DNA of 64,000 nt from Rhodobacteraceae bacterium HLUCCO07 (GCA_001314705.1 LJSU01000001.1:1-64000), one strand, 5' to 3'. Positions 27,133-37,834 are shown, counted from the stretch's first letter. Made by a program: numbers and translations. The notes: generated by a model not told the origin, from the letters alone.

Positions 27133-28665
27133 ATGAAAGATATCCTTCAAGAGCTCGATAACCGCCGCGCCATCGCCCGCCAGGGTGGCGGGGAAAAACG
27201 CATCGAGGCGCAGCACGCCAAGGGCAAGCTGACCGCTCGCGAACGGATCGAGCTGCTTCTTGACGAGGACAGTTTCGAAGAATTCGACATGTTCAAGGCG
27301 CATCGCTGCACCGATTTCGGGATGGAGGCACAGCGCCCCTACGGCGACGGTGTCGTGACCGGGTGGGGCACGATCAACGGGCGGCAAGTCTATGTTTTCT
27401 CACAGGATTTCACGGTCTTCGGTGGCTCGCTTTCGGAAACCCACGCCGAGAAGATCTGCAAGATCATGGACATGGCGATGCAGAACGGCGCTCCGGTGAT
27501 CGGCCTCAACGACTCGGGTGGCGCGCGCATCCAGGAAGGCGTGGCCAGCCTTGCCGGCTATGCCGAGGTGTTCCAGCGCAACATCATGGCAAGCGGCGTG
27601 GTGCCGCAGATTTCGGTGATCATGGGCCCCTGCGCGGGGGGGGCGGTCTATTCGCCGGCGATGACCGACTTCATCTTCATGGTCAAGGATTCGTCCTACA
27701 TGTTCGTCACCGGTCCCGACGTGGTGAAAACCGTCACCAACGAGGTCGTCACCGCCGAGGACCTGGGCGGCGCCTCGACCCACACCCGCAAATCCAGCGT
27801 TGCCGATGCGGCCTTCGAAAACGATGTCGAGGCGCTGGCCGAGGTTCGCCGCCTTGTGGATTTCCTGCCGCTCAATAACCGCGACAAGGCCCCGGTGCGC
27901 CCGTTCTTCGATGCGCCCGACCGCATCGAGCAAAGCCTTGACACGCTTATCCCGGAAAACCCCAACACGCCCTATGACATGAAGGAACTGATCCAGAAGG
28001 TCGGCGACGAGGGCGATTTCTACGAGATCCAGGAAGAATTCGCCAAGAACATCATCACCGGGTTCATCCGGCTCGAAGGGCGCACCGTGGGGGTCGTCGC
28101 CAATCAGCCGTTGGTGCTCGCCGGGTGTCTCGACATCGACAGTTCGCGCAAGGCCGCGCGCTTTGTAAGATTCTGCGATGCCTTTGAGATTCCGATCCTG
28201 ACCTTTGTCGACGTGCCCGGCTTCCTGCCCGGGACGGGGCAGGAATTCGGTGGCGTGATCAAGCACGGCGCCAAGCTCCTCTTCGCCTATGGAGAGGCGA
28301 CGGTGCCCAAGGTCACGGTGATCACCCGCAAGGCCTATGGCGGGGCCTATGACGTGATGGCCTCCAAGCATCTGCGGGGCGATTTCAACTATGCCTGGCC
28401 CACTGCCGAGATCGCGGTCATGGGTGCCAAGGGCGCGACCGAGATCATCCACCGCGCCGATCTGGGCAATGCCGAGAAGATCGCGCAGCATACACAGGAT
28501 TACGAAGAACGCTTTGCCAATCCCTTCGTCGCGGCAGAACGCGGGTTCATCGACGAGGTGATCCAGCCGCATTCGACGCGGCGGCGCGTCGCGCGTGCCT
28601 TTGCGGCGCTGCGCAACAAGAAGCTCCAGAATCCCTGGAAAAAGCACGACAATATCCCGCTTTGA
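27133..28665 (+). CDS. pccB: propionyl-CoA carboxylase beta subunit
   Basis: 510 residues, the carboxyltransferase half of propionyl-CoA carboxylase, which makes methylmalonyl-CoA. Two crotonase-like halves are visible: the N-terminal oxyanion region [20 protein letters not shown] and [13 protein letters not shown], and the C-terminal [23 protein letters not shown] with [13 protein letters not shown]. Length is normal. GGGGACGGTC precedes the start. Together with pccA and mcm it forms the propionate and ethylmalonyl-CoA pathway branch. Confidence 0.96.
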   Translation: MKDILQELDNRRAIARQGGGEKRIEAQHAKGKLTARERIELLLDEDSFEEFDMFKAHRCTDFGMEAQRPYGDGVVTGWGTINGRQVYVFSQDFTVFGGSLSETHAEKICKIMDMAMQNGAPVIGLNDSGGARIQEGVASLAGYAEVFQRNIMASGVVPQISVIMGPCAGGAVYSPAMTDFIFMVKDSSYMFVTGPDVVKTVTNEVVTAEDLGGASTHTRKSSVADAAFENDVEALAEVRRLVDFLPLNNRDKAPVRPFFDAPDRIEQSLDTLIPENPNTPYDMKELIQKVGDEGDFYEIQEEFAKNIITGFIRLEGRTVGVVANQPLVLAGCLDIDSSRKAARFVRFCDAFEIPILTFVDVPGFLPGTGQEFGGVIKHGAKLLFAYGEATVPKVTVITRKAYGGAYDVMASKHLRGDFNYAWPTAEIAVMGAKGATEIIHRADLGNAEKIAQHTQDYEERFANPFVAAERGFIDEVIQPHSTRRRVARAFAALRNKKLQNPWKKHDNIPL

Positions 28666-28674
28666 GGTTTCGGC

Positions 28675-29157
28675 ATGCCGTCCCCTTCCCGAACAGGGCC
28701 CGGCGCGGGCCGCATGACCTGGACGCGCGGCGCCGGTGCGCGTCTGCGGGCTTGGGGGCTATGCGCGTTCTTGATGGTTACGGCGGGTGCGGCCGGTGCC
28801 GACGGCAGCGATCCGGTCCCTGTGCCGACCTTGCCCTCGGGGCTCGATGCCGGGTTGCATGAGATGTTTCTCGACATCAAGCCGGATGGTCAGATGACCT
28901 ATGCGCGATTCCGTTTCGTCGCGCCGGAGGTCGCGGGCGAGGACGCACCCGATTTCGAGGCACGGGTCAGGGACTTGGAATTCTTGTGCAACACCTTTGC
29001 CTTGCCGCGTGTCGAAGCCACGCCTGAGCCAGTGGACCGGATCGTGATTTCGCTGGCTGATCGCGCGATTCCGTTTGGCCAGTCGGACCCTGACGTCACC
29101 CAGTTTTTCGAGGTGTTTTCGATCCGGGATGACATCTGCATTTGGGAGGAGTTTTGA
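28675..29157 (+). CDS. secreted protein of unknown function, DUF6497-like
   Basis: 160 residues (start uncertain; ATG codons at 28675 and 28714 are both possible). A hydrophobic signal region ends near AGAAGADG; the mature part has two cysteines (EFLCNTFALP and DDICIWEEF). Proteins of this kind sit directly after pccB in several Rhodobacteraceae, from memory. It starts nine bases after the pccB stop and is probably co-transcribed. Function unknown. Confidence 0.6.
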   Translation: MPSPSRTGPGAGRMTWTRGAGARLRAWGLCAFLMVTAGAAGADGSDPVPVPTLPSGLDAGLHEMFLDIKPDGQMTYARFRFVAPEVAGEDAPDFEARVRDLEFLCNTFALPRVEATPEPVDRIVISLADRAIPFGQSDPDVTQFFEVFSIRDDICIWEEF

Positions 29158-29371
29158 TGCGAGCACAATATCTTGCGAACCAAAGCTCAGGCCAGGCGGC
29201 GATTGATGCTTTCGAGTCACAGCGCCGGGGGAACGCTGTGGATAAGTTTCCTTTGCTACGGCTTTGCTGTATCGTGACGCGGGGTCTCCTTCAGGCGATC
29301 CTTACCTCGTGCGAGGGGCGGTTGGAGCAGTCGCGTTCCGGTCTGTCCAATAAAAGAGACAGGAGAAGCAG

Positions 29372-29512
29372 ATGTCGAAAGCCATCAAGAGCATTCTTGC
29401 TGTGGGATTCGTCGCCCTTGTGGCGGCATGTGCCCAGCAGGAAGAAGAATATATCGTTGTCGAGCCTGAGCCCATCTCGGCCGAGCCGACCTATACCGGT
29501 AAATACAAGTAA
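29372..29512 (+). CDS. small lipoprotein, 46 residues
   Basis: Reads MSKAIKSILAVGFVALVAAC and then an acidic tail, 46 residues in all. LVAAC is a lipobox, so the mature protein would be only about 27 residues anchored at C20 and rich in Glu and Tyr. ACAGGAG lies six bases before the ATG. A strong hairpin follows. Unrecognised otherwise; too short for routine gene callers. Confidence 0.7.
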   Translation: MSKAIKSILAVGFVALVAACAQQEEEYIVVEPEPISAEPTYTGKYK

Positions 29513-29521
29513 CCGGATTCC

Positions 29522-29545
29522 GGGGCGGGCCTTCGTGCCCGCCCC
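29522..29545 (+). terminator. hairpin after the 46-residue lipoprotein
   Basis: Perfect 9-bp stem GGGGCGGGC/GCCCGCCCC with a six-base loop (CTTCGT), ten bases after the stop codon. The tail is T-poor, so termination may be incomplete. Confidence 0.55.
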
Positions 29546-29593
29546 GCCTTGCCACGCATTCGGTCTGCGCCGCGCCCTGACGCGAGGTGGCGG

Positions 29594-29950
29594 ATGCTGA
29601 AACATCGTGGCTTTCCCGGGCGGTTGCCCGGCACGGATTTCCAGTTCACCATTCGGCGGGCCAATCCGCGGGGCGTGACGCCTATCGTCGCGCGCGACCG
29701 TTATCGCGACCGCAGACCGGCCGACCGCCGCGCCGACGAGATCTTTCTCGCCGCTCTTTGGGAGCATTTCGGCGATCAGCCGTTCGAGCGGGGCAATCTC
29801 GATGCCGGCCGGCTTTCGTGGTTGTTCGGGCGCGAGGTGATTGCCGCGCAGGACCCGTTCGACCCGACCAGTTATGAAGCCCTCCTGCGCATTGATGTCG
29901 AGGTGGCACGCCGTTCCTTCCCCGAGGTTTTCGGAGGAGAATCGGCATGA
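29594..29950 (+). CDS. conserved hypothetical protein in the pcc cluster
   Basis: 118 residues starting at ATG 29594, which follows GCGAGGTGGCGG; an earlier in-frame ATG at 29549 overlaps the preceding hairpin. Arg-rich and acidic patches alternate (RDRYRDRRPADRRADEIFLAALWEHFGDQPF), with no signal peptide or membrane segment. Codon use matches the neighbours, which supports a real gene. Function not recognised. Confidence 0.55.
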   Translation: MLKHRGFPGRLPGTDFQFTIRRANPRGVTPIVARDRYRDRRPADRRADEIFLAALWEHFGDQPFERGNLDAGRLSWLFGREVIAAQDPFDPTSYEALLRIDVEVARRSFPEVFGGESA

Positions 29951-30019
29951 ACTTGCGCAACTTTGCCGCGAATCGGCGAGGATCGGCCCATTGTCGCGTC
30001 CCCCGCGTGATGTGGTTGG

Positions 30020-30152
30020 CAGCACACCTGCAATCTTGCAGGATCGCATCCGTAGTGGCGGCCCGGAAACGGGCCGGGACTCATCGTCTGTACCGTTACC
30101 CTTCCTCCTTGGGGCGGATTGGTTCTCCCCAAAGCCATCCGCCCCAATTTTT
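30020..30152 (+). ncRNA. candidate small regulatory RNA
   Basis: Upstream of a very good intrinsic terminator lies a gene-free segment with CCTGCAA/TTGCAGG (stem-loop at 30027-30042) and GGCCCG-GAAA-CGGGCC, a perfect stem closed by a GNRA loop (30059-30074). A probably unpaired CTTCCTCCTT (30101-30110) adjoins the terminator stem and resembles the anti-ribosome-site CCUCC motifs of known rhodobacterial sRNAs. The 5' end is a guess; no clear promoter was found, so it may instead be a processed 3' UTR. Confidence 0.45.
30109..30152 (+). terminator. intrinsic terminator
   Basis: TTGGGGCGGAT (30109-30119) pairs perfectly with ATCCGCCCCAA (30137-30147), followed directly by TTTTTCTCTC. The best rho-independent terminator in the window. 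It ends either the candidate sRNA or the transcript of the upstream hypothetical gene. Confidence 0.85.
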
Positions 30153-30287
30153 CTCTCACGAAAAAGGGTTCGGCCTGTTTGGGCGCGTGTTGGTCATGGC
30201 CGCGCGCCGGTGTGAAAAGTGCTTTCTTTCAGAGCCGGGTTGCAGCATCCTGCGGGGCAAAAGAAAAACAACGTCAAGAGGCATAAC

Positions 30288-30497
30288 ATGCAAATCAAAC
30301 ACACGATTCGTGCTCTTGCGCTTGCGTCCCTCGGCCTTGTCGCGGCCTGCGGTGACACGGCGGTCGAACAGGCGCTCATGGGTGGCGGGGCCGGGGCGGC
30401 CACGGCCATCGTTGTCAACGGCAGCGTGGGCACCGGCGCGGTCGTCGGCGCGGCGGCCAACGTCGCCTATTGCCAGACATACCCGGCGCGCTGCTGA
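30288..30497 (+). CDS. small glycine-rich lipoprotein
   Basis: 69 residues. The signal peptide ends in LGLVAAC, a lipobox with C22; the mature part is rich in Gly and Ala (ALMGGGAGAATAIVVNGSVGTGAVVGAAANVAYC), a glycine-zipper-like membrane-associating stretch, with two more cysteines near the end. AAGAGG precedes the ATG. Flanked by terminators on both sides, it appears to be a single-gene transcript. Confidence 0.75.
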   Translation: MQIKHTIRALALASLGLVAACGDTAVEQALMGGGAGAATAIVVNGSVGTGAVVGAAANVAYCQTYPARC

Positions 30498-30541
30498 ACA
30501 CGCGCGTCGCGTAACGGACTTCGCACAATCACTCACATCTT

Positions 30542-30576
30542 CGGCCATCGCGGTGATATCCCGCGATGGCCGTTTT
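30542..30576 (+). terminator. intrinsic terminator after the glycine-rich lipoprotein
   Basis: Twelve-bp perfect stem CGGCCATCGCGG/CCGCGATGGCCG with a seven-base loop, followed by TTTTGTT. It separates the small lipoprotein from pccA, so pccA needs its own promoter in the following 50 bases or relies on read-through. Confidence 0.85.
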
Positions 30577-30632
30577 GTTGCGTGCGCTTCGGGGGACGCC
30601 CTCCCGCGGCCAAGAAACGGAAGGGACGATAC

Positions 30633-32633
<2,001 letters not shown>

Positions 32634-32637
32634 GGGA

Positions 32638-33537
32638 ATGATACCCGACTATCAAACATTGATGAAGCCGGTGCTAGAGCTAGCTGCTTCGGGCGAAATG
32701 AAAATATCAGAAGCGGTGGCCCGGCTTGAAGATGCATTCGGGTTGACGGCGGAAGAACGTTCGGAACTGCTTCCGAGTGGCAAGCAAAGCCGTTTTGCCA
32801 ACCGGGTGCACTGGGCCCGCAGCTATCTCAAGCAGGCTGGCCTTCTACGCAACACGCGTCGAGGATATTTCCAGATCACAGAGGAGGGGCGTCAAGTTCT
32901 GGAGGAAAACCCTCCAAAGATCGACGCAAAGTTTCTGGAACGCTACGAGCAATTTCTGGAGTTCAAATCGCGGACGAATACTGTTGAAGGAATAGAGGCT
33001 ACAACGACTGAGCAAAACTCGACAACGCCTGACGAGGCCATGCGATCCGCTCATGCCAATATCATTGATGCGTTGGCGGCTGACCTTCTGGATCGGCTGC
33101 GCGAGGCGGCTCCAACCTTCTTCGAGGATGTAATCGTCGATCTGCTTATGAAAATGGGTTACGGTTATGGAGATTCATCCGGAAAGGTTCTCGGTCGCTC
33201 TGGCGACGACGGTGTTGACGGCGTCATCAACCTAGACCCGCTCGGAGTTGACCAGGTCTATGTTCAGGCCAAGAGATACCAGGCAACAAGCCCTATAGGT
33301 TCCGGCGCAATCCGTGATTTCTATGGGGCATTGGGCCTGAAAGATGTGACCAAGGGAATCTTCGTCACTACTTCGTCTTTCAGCCCAAATGCCCGCACGA
33401 CCGCCGAGAAACTGGGTGCGAGAATCGTGCTGATAGATGGCCCGCAGCTTGCCAGGCTGATGGTGACGCATGAAGTGGGATGCCGGGTAACAGAAGTATT
33501 CAAGGTTGCGGTTGTCGAGGAGAGCTATTTCGAATGA
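32638..33537 (+). CDS. mrr: Mrr-type restriction endonuclease
   Basis: 299 residues. N-terminal winged-helix Mrr_N domain (about 1-100: LPSGKQSRFANRVHWARSYLKQAGLL), C-terminal PD-(D/E)xK-like Mrr_cat domain (from about 160: DGVINLDPLGVDQVYVQAKRY, with the Asp and Q-x-K catalytic elements). Mrr proteins cut DNA carrying foreign methylation. Base composition is clearly lower in GC than its neighbours and uses codons rare here (CTA, ATA, AGA), indicating recent acquisition. It begins five bases after pccA and overlaps the next start. No methyltransferase partner is present. Confidence 0.85.
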   Translation: MIPDYQTLMKPVLELAASGEMKISEAVARLEDAFGLTAEERSELLPSGKQSRFANRVHWARSYLKQAGLLRNTRRGYFQITEEGRQVLEENPPKIDAKFLERYEQFLEFKSRTNTVEGIEATTTEQNSTTPDEAMRSAHANIIDALAADLLDRLREAAPTFFEDVIVDLLMKMGYGYGDSSGKVLGRSGDDGVDGVINLDPLGVDQVYVQAKRYQATSPIGSGAIRDFYGALGLKDVTKGIFVTTSSFSPNARTTAEKLGARIVLIDGPQLARLMVTHEVGCRVTEVFKVAVVEESYFE

Positions 33538-34049
33538 AGTATTCTCCTAGCGTGTTTCACTTTTCTGTCCTTGCCGCGCTTGCTTTCGTAGCCGCCTGTG
33601 ATCGGCATTCCGAGGATGAGGCGCGGGCGATCGCGGCGCAGTGGTTCGACATCGGTGAGACGCTCCATTTCGATTCAAGGCGCCCCTGCACGGCCGCTGT
33701 CTTTCGCGCCCAGAGCGGCGAGGTGAAATCGCGCGTGCCGCTGTTCGCCAGTGTCGAAGAGGTGATCGGCAACCGTGCGCAATCGGACGCTTTCGCGATT
33801 TCGAACGAGGACATGTCGGTCGATGCGCTGTTTGTCGCCTTCATGGAGACCGATCGCGCCACCGGCCTTGCCCTGCAAGAGACCAGCCTTGCCGCGCGCG
33901 CCTGCATGGACGATGCTACCCGGCAGGACTTCTATAGCGCCTTGACCGTCTCGCCGTCTGTTCTGGTGTATTCCGCGCCCGACGGGGCGATTGCGATCCT
34001 TGATCCGGTGCGGCGCCATGTCGTCATGACAAGCGGGGCGGTCCAGTGA
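33534..34049 (+). CDS. lipoprotein of unknown function
   Basis: 171 residues. The signal peptide ends in AFVAAC (lipobox, C22). Two further cysteines (RRPCTAAVF and ARACMDD) could form a disulfide. Codon use is that of the native genome, unlike the Mrr gene whose stop it overlaps (ATGA). No domain recognised. Probably belongs with the native pccA-mcm neighbourhood. Confidence 0.7.
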   Translation: MKYSPSVFHFSVLAALAFVAACDRHSEDEARAIAAQWFDIGETLHFDSRRPCTAAVFRAQSGEVKSRVPLFASVEEVIGNRAQSDAFAISNEDMSVDALFVAFMETDRATGLALQETSLAARACMDDATRQDFYSALTVSPSVLVYSAPDGAIAILDPVRRHVVMTSGAVQ

Positions 34050-34056
34050 TCCGGGC

Positions 34057-34506
34057 TCATGGCCGCTGCGATTTGTCGCGCATGATTTCCTGCTGCCGCA
34101 GGGGCATGTTGTCGATCGAACGCGTCAGTTCGCGCACATCCCAGGCGAAGGGCTTGCGCAGGTATATGATTCCATCCTTGCCCACCAGCACAAGCATGAA
34201 CCCGCGCGGCCGGAACTGGCGCCTCAATTCGCTGTCTCCGGCGGGGTCGGTATCTGTCAGCACCACGACGTCACGCCGTTCGAGGGCTTCCGGGCGCTCC
34301 GCCAGAAGCCTGAGTTGCTCTATGAATTGCGGATCACCGGGGCTGTTGGCGAAGACAATCACAAGTCGCTTTTCCCACTCGAATTGCTTCAAATCCCATT
34401 CTCCACCCTCGGGAATTGGGGGCGCGATCGACTCGGGCAGGCTTTCCTGTGCGCCGGAGGCCGAGGCGAAAAACAGGGTCAAAACAAAGGCAAGAACAGG
34501 TTTCAT
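34057..34506 (-). CDS. secreted DUF4174-domain protein
   Basis: 149 residues with a signal peptide (about 1-19). The rest is a thioredoxin-like DUF4174 domain (WEKRLVIVFANSPGDPQFIEQL, then FMLVLVGKDGIIYLRK) lacking a CxxC pair, so probably not a redox enzyme. Convergent with the preceding lipoprotein and divergent from mcm. Role unknown. Confidence 0.75.
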   Translation of the reverse strand: MKPVLAFVLTLFFASASGAQESLPESIAPPIPEGGEWDLKQFEWEKRLVIVFANSPGDPQFIEQLRLLAERPEALERRDVVVLTDTDPAGDSELRRQFRPRGFMLVLVGKDGIIYLRKPFAWDVRELTRSIDNMPLRQQEIMRDKSQRP

Positions 34507-34665
34507 ATGGTCTCCTTCGGATTGTCATATAGGCGGGTTCTACCCCAATACGACTGTTGCTTGGCAAGAATTCACAAAAAATGTTTCAGTTGAACGCCTT
34601 GTGGCACAAGAGCGCAGCGCAGCACTCCCCGGTTCTGCAACACAGCGCCTTGATCACGCGGTAAT

Positions 34666-34841
34666 GGCCGGTCAGCCCGGCTGGTGCCTGCGGCAAGGGC
34701 CCGAGAGCAGGCCACCGGCCCCCCTGTACGACGCCCAGAGCGCGGCTTTGCGAGGATGCGAGGCCGAAGGGCTGTTTCACCCGGCCTCTGGGAACGGTGG
34801 AGTGTTGCAACCGATCAAGCAAGCCCGCCTTCCGTAAGGCG
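34666..34841 (+). other. strongly folded leader upstream of mcm
   Basis: The 377-base gap before mcm has no supported gene but carries consistent RNA structure. GGCCGGT (34666-34672) pairs with ACCGGCC (34714-34720) and encloses two hairpins, CAGC/GCTG (34673-34683) and GCCTGC/GCAGGC (34686-34712), like a three-way junction. GAGGCCG (34760-34766) pairs with CGGCCTC (34782-34788), and CGCCTT/AAGGCG (34826-34841) closes on CCGT. Could be a cis-regulatory leader; it does not follow the cobalamin riboswitch order as I know it. Confidence 0.35.
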
Positions 34842-34883
34842 AGGCAAACCCGCCGGACGCGGCGAAGACAAGAGGACAAGACG

Positions 34884-37013
34884 ATGACGGACAAGATGGA
34901 TGAATGGCGCAAACTGGCCGAGAAAGAGCTTCGGGACCGCCCGCTGGACGACCTGACCTGGCACACGCTCGAAGGGATCGCGGTCAAACCGGTCTATACC
35001 GGGGAGGACACCGCAGACCTGCCCCATATGGGCAGCCTGCCGGGGTTCGAGCCCTTCACCCGTGGCGTCAAGGCGACGATGTATGCCGGGCGCCCCTGGA
35101 CGATCCGGCAATATGCCGGTTTTTCCACGGCCGAGGAGTCCAATGCCTTCTACCGCCGCAACCTTGCTGCCGGGCAGCAGGGCGTCTCGGTCGCATTCGA
35201 CCTTGCGACACACCGGGGTTACGACAGCGACCACCCCCGTGTGGTGGGCGACGTCGGCAAGGCGGGTGTGGCCATCGATTCGGTCGAAGACATGAAGATC
35301 CTCTTCGACGGCATCCCCCTCGACCAGGTGTCGGTCTCGATGACGATGAACGGCGCCGTGATCCCGATCCTGGCCAGTTTCATCGTCGCGGGCGAGGAAC
35401 AGGGCCACGACAAATCTGCCCTTTCGGGGACCATCCAGAACGACATTCTCAAGGAGTTCATGGTCCGCAACACCTACATCTATCCGCCCGAGCCCTCGAT
35501 GCGGATCATCTCGGACATCATCGAGTACACCTCGAACGAGATGCCGAGATTCAACTCGATCTCGATCTCCGGATACCACATGCAGGAGGCCGGGGCGAAC
35601 CTGGTGCAGGAGCTCGCCTACACGCTGGCGGACGGGCGCGAATATGTGAAGGCCGCGATCGAGGCGGGCATGGATGTGGACAGGTTCGCAGGCCGTCTCA
35701 GTTTCTTCTTTGCCATCGGGATGAATTTCTTCATGGAGGCGGCCAAGCTGCGCGCGGCCCGGCTCTTGTGGCACCGGATCATGACCGAGTTCGGCGCGCA
35801 GAACGAACGCTCCAAGATGCTGCGCACCCATTGCCAGACCAGCGGGGTCAGCTTGCAGGAGCAGGACCCCTACAACAACGTGATCCGCACCGCCTACGAG
35901 GCGATGTCGGCGGTGCTGGGCGGCACGCAAAGCCTGCACACCAACGCGCTTGACGAGGCGATTGCGCTGCCCACGGATTTCTCGGCCCGCATCGCGCGCA
36001 ACACGCAGCTCATCCTTCAGGAAGAGACCGGCATCACCAACGTGGTCGATCCGCTGGCAGGGTCCTATTATGTCGAAAGCCTCACCCACGAGCTGGCCGA
36101 AAAGGCCTGGGAACTGATGGAGGAGGTCGAGGAGATGGGCGGCATGACCAAGGCCGTGGCCTCCGGCATGCCCAAGCTCAGGATCGAGGAAACGGCCGCC
36201 ACCCGCCAGGCGATGATCGATCGCGGCACAGAGGTGATCGTCGGGGTCAACAAGTATCGCAAGGACAAGGAAGACCCGATCGACATTCTCGACGTCGACA
36301 ACGTCAAGGTCCGCGAGAGCCAGATCGCGCGGCTGGAGAAGATCCGCGCGACGCGCGACGATGCGGCTTGCGTGGCCGCGCTCGATGAACTGACCCGCCG
36401 CGCCAAAGAGGGGGGAAACCTGCTCGAAGCGGCGGTCGAAGCGGCCCGTGCACGGGCCTCAGTGGGGGAAATCAGCATGGCAATGGAAAAGGAATTCGGC
36501 CGCCACCGTGCCGAGGTCAAGACGCTCGCCGGGGTCTATGGCGCCGCCTATGAGGGCGACGAGGGCTTTGCCGCGATCCAGAAGAGCATCGAGCAGTTCG
36601 CCGAGGAAGAGGGCCGCCGCCCGCGGCTTCTGGTGGTCAAGATGGGGCAGGACGGCCATGACCGCGGCGCCAAGGTGATCGCCACCGCCTTTGCCGATAT
36701 CGGTTTCGACGTGGATGTCGGGCCGCTCTTCCAGACCCCGGAGGAGGCTGCGCAGGATGCGGTCGACAATGACGTGCACGTGGTCGGCATCAGCTCCCAG
36801 GCGGCAGGCCACAAGACGCTTGCCCCGCAACTGATCGAGGAGCTCAGGAAAAAGGATGCCGAGGATATCATCGTGATCTGCGGCGGGGTGATCCCGCAGC
36901 AGGATTACGACTTCCTGAAGAAGGCCGGCGTCAAGGCGATCTTCGGGCCGGGCACCAACATCCCCCATGCCGCGCAGGAGATTCTCGAACTGATCCGCGC
37001 TGCCCGGGCCTGA
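34884..37013 (+). CDS. mcm: methylmalonyl-CoA mutase
   Basis: 709 residues. Converts methylmalonyl-CoA to succinyl-CoA with adenosylcobalamin. The N-terminal TIM barrel holds the substrate region [18 protein letters not shown] and [10 protein letters not shown]. The C-terminal cobalamin domain has the lower-ligand motif DGHDRGAKV with [10 protein letters not shown] and a glycine-rich ICGGVIP. Single-chain bacterial type. The ATG at 34884 follows AAGAGGACAAGACG. Completes the PCC-mutase pathway. Confidence 0.96.
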   Translation: MTDKMDEWRKLAEKELRDRPLDDLTWHTLEGIAVKPVYTGEDTADLPHMGSLPGFEPFTRGVKATMYAGRPWTIRQYAGFSTAEESNAFYRRNLAAGQQGVSVAFDLATHRGYDSDHPRVVGDVGKAGVAIDSVEDMKILFDGIPLDQVSVSMTMNGAVIPILASFIVAGEEQGHDKSALSGTIQNDILKEFMVRNTYIYPPEPSMRIISDIIEYTSNEMPRFNSISISGYHMQEAGANLVQELAYTLADGREYVKAAIEAGMDVDRFAGRLSFFFAIGMNFFMEAAKLRAARLLWHRIMTEFGAQNERSKMLRTHCQTSGVSLQEQDPYNNVIRTAYEAMSAVLGGTQSLHTNALDEAIALPTDFSARIARNTQLILQEETGITNVVDPLAGSYYVESLTHELAEKAWELMEEVEEMGGMTKAVASGMPKLRIEETAATRQAMIDRGTEVIVGVNKYRKDKEDPIDILDVDNVKVRESQIARLEKIRATRDDAACVAALDELTRRAKEGGNLLEAAVEAARARASVGEISMAMEKEFGRHRAEVKTLAGVYGAAYEGDEGFAAIQKSIEQFAEEEGRRPRLLVVKMGQDGHDRGAKVIATAFADIGFDVDVGPLFQTPEEAAQDAVDNDVHVVGISSQAAGHKTLAPQLIEELRKKDAEDIIVICGGVIPQQDYDFLKKAGVKAIFGPGTNIPHAAQEILELIRAARA

Positions 37014-37030
37014 ACCCGGCGCGCGGTCGC

Positions 37031-37049
37031 GGGGGGCTGTCTGCCCCCC
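37031..37049 (+). terminator. hairpin after mcm
   Basis: GGGGGGC/GCCCCCC with a TGTCT loop, 17 bases after the mcm stop. No T tract follows immediately. Confidence 0.5.
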
Positions 37050-37057
37050 GAGTTGCA

Positions 37058-37118
37058 GATTGCCCTTGCAATCCGCACCTTCCCCCCGAGAGTATTTTTC
37101 GCAAGATGAAGGAGGGGA
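37058..37118 (+). repeat. palindrome plus intergenic repeat copy
   Basis: GATTGC/GCAATC around CCTT (37058-37073), then the module CGAGAGTATTTTTCGCAAGA followed by TGAAGGAGGGG. It supplies the ribosome site (GGAGGGG) of the following gene. Similar layout to 20876-20912 and 15463-15497. Confidence 0.5.
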
Positions 37119-37119
37119 C

Positions 37120-37605
37120 ATGTCGCTGCGTATGAAGATTGTTCTGGGGCAGGCAATCGGGTTTCTCCTGGCCGTTGTCCTGCTTTGGGTGCCGTTATCG
37201 ATGTCGCCCCCGTTTGTGCCGCTGAACACGGCATTGATCGTGGCGTTTCTGCCGGGCGGATTGGTGGCGCTGGTCATGGTCGGCGTGGTCGCGCTGCGAC
37301 GTCTCTTCGATGCCGATGTCATCGCCGGCGGCGCTCTGCGCACCGGTTCGACCGCCGAAATTGATCAGCGGGTCCTGTCGAACACGATCGAGCAACTCGT
37401 CGTTGCCCTTGCACTTTGGCCGTTCGCAGCGCTCATTCTGGGCGGTTTCGTGGTGATCTGGATGGGGGTTGGTTTTGCCATGGCACGGCTGGTTTTCTGG
37501 ACGGGCTACCACGTCTCGCCGCTTGTCAAATCCATCGGATTTGCCGCAGGATTCTATCCCACGGTCCTGGCCACGCTCTGGACCGTGGTCAAATGGGCAA
37601 TGTGA
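37120..37605 (+). CDS. MAPEG-like integral membrane protein
   Basis: 161 residues with four predicted helices. RVLSNTIEQLVVALALWPFA resembles the R-x-x-x-N-x-x-E signature of the MAPEG family, and FWTGYHVSPLVKSIGFAAGFYPTV its last helices. Members are glutathione-dependent or eicosanoid-metabolism relatives; the bacterial role is unclear. The 3' half is duplicated at 39295-39562. Its original downstream partner, a VOC gene, is now 2 kb away. Confidence 0.8.
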   Translation: MSLRMKIVLGQAIGFLLAVVLLWVPLSMSPPFVPLNTALIVAFLPGGLVALVMVGVVALRRLFDADVIAGGALRTGSTAEIDQRVLSNTIEQLVVALALWPFAALILGGFVVIWMGVGFAMARLVFWTGYHVSPLVKSIGFAAGFYPTVLATLWTVVKWAM

Positions 37606-37673
37606 GGGGCACGCCATGCTGAAACTGGATCATCTCGCGGTCGCGTCAACCGATCTCGAAGAAGGGCGCGCCC
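37336..37673 (+). repeat. 338-bp direct repeat, left copy
   Basis: Covers the 3' part of the MAPEG gene and the first 58 bases of the VOC gene. Aligns without gaps to 39293-39630 (offset 1957) with 13 differences, about 96 percent identity by eye. Ends at the palindrome GGGCGCGCCC. Confidence 0.9.
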
Positions 37674-37834
37674 CGAGGGGCGCGCGCAGGTTGTCTCGGC
37701 CCCGCCTTTGGCGTGGCCTCGGGCGGGCGCTGAGCATCGTTCCTCTCGCGCCGAAGGAAATCGCCGAGACGGACTGCGTCCCTGACATCTGCACGGGTTC
37801 CAAAACATCGCGTCCGATGCCGGGCATCAGGTGA
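37616..37834 (+). pseudogene. VOC gene 5' fragment, truncated by the porin insertion
   Basis: The first 19 codons ([19 protein letters not shown]) match the intact gene at 39573, then the sequence departs at 37674 into unrelated DNA and the frame runs on to a stop at 37834. The 72-codon chimera would not form a VOC fold. Confidence 0.8.

Noticed and set aside
29947-30108. Open frame starting in the ATGA at the end of the 118-residue gene
   Set aside because: It runs through the two hairpins and the terminator and continues past 30288 in a different frame from the lipoprotein. Arg-rich without a domain; better explained as non-coding.
34600-34883. Cobalamin riboswitch before the B12-dependent mutase
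   Set aside because: GGTGCC-like and GGGAA-like words occur but not in the consensus order, and no B12 box (GCCACTG-type) was found. Kept only as an unspecified structured leader.
34586-34987. Minus-strand open frame with a Cys-rich end upstream of mcm
   Set aside because: It overlaps the mcm start on the opposite strand and the structured leader. The Cys run arises from the GC-rich hairpin bases, and there is no start signal or known family.
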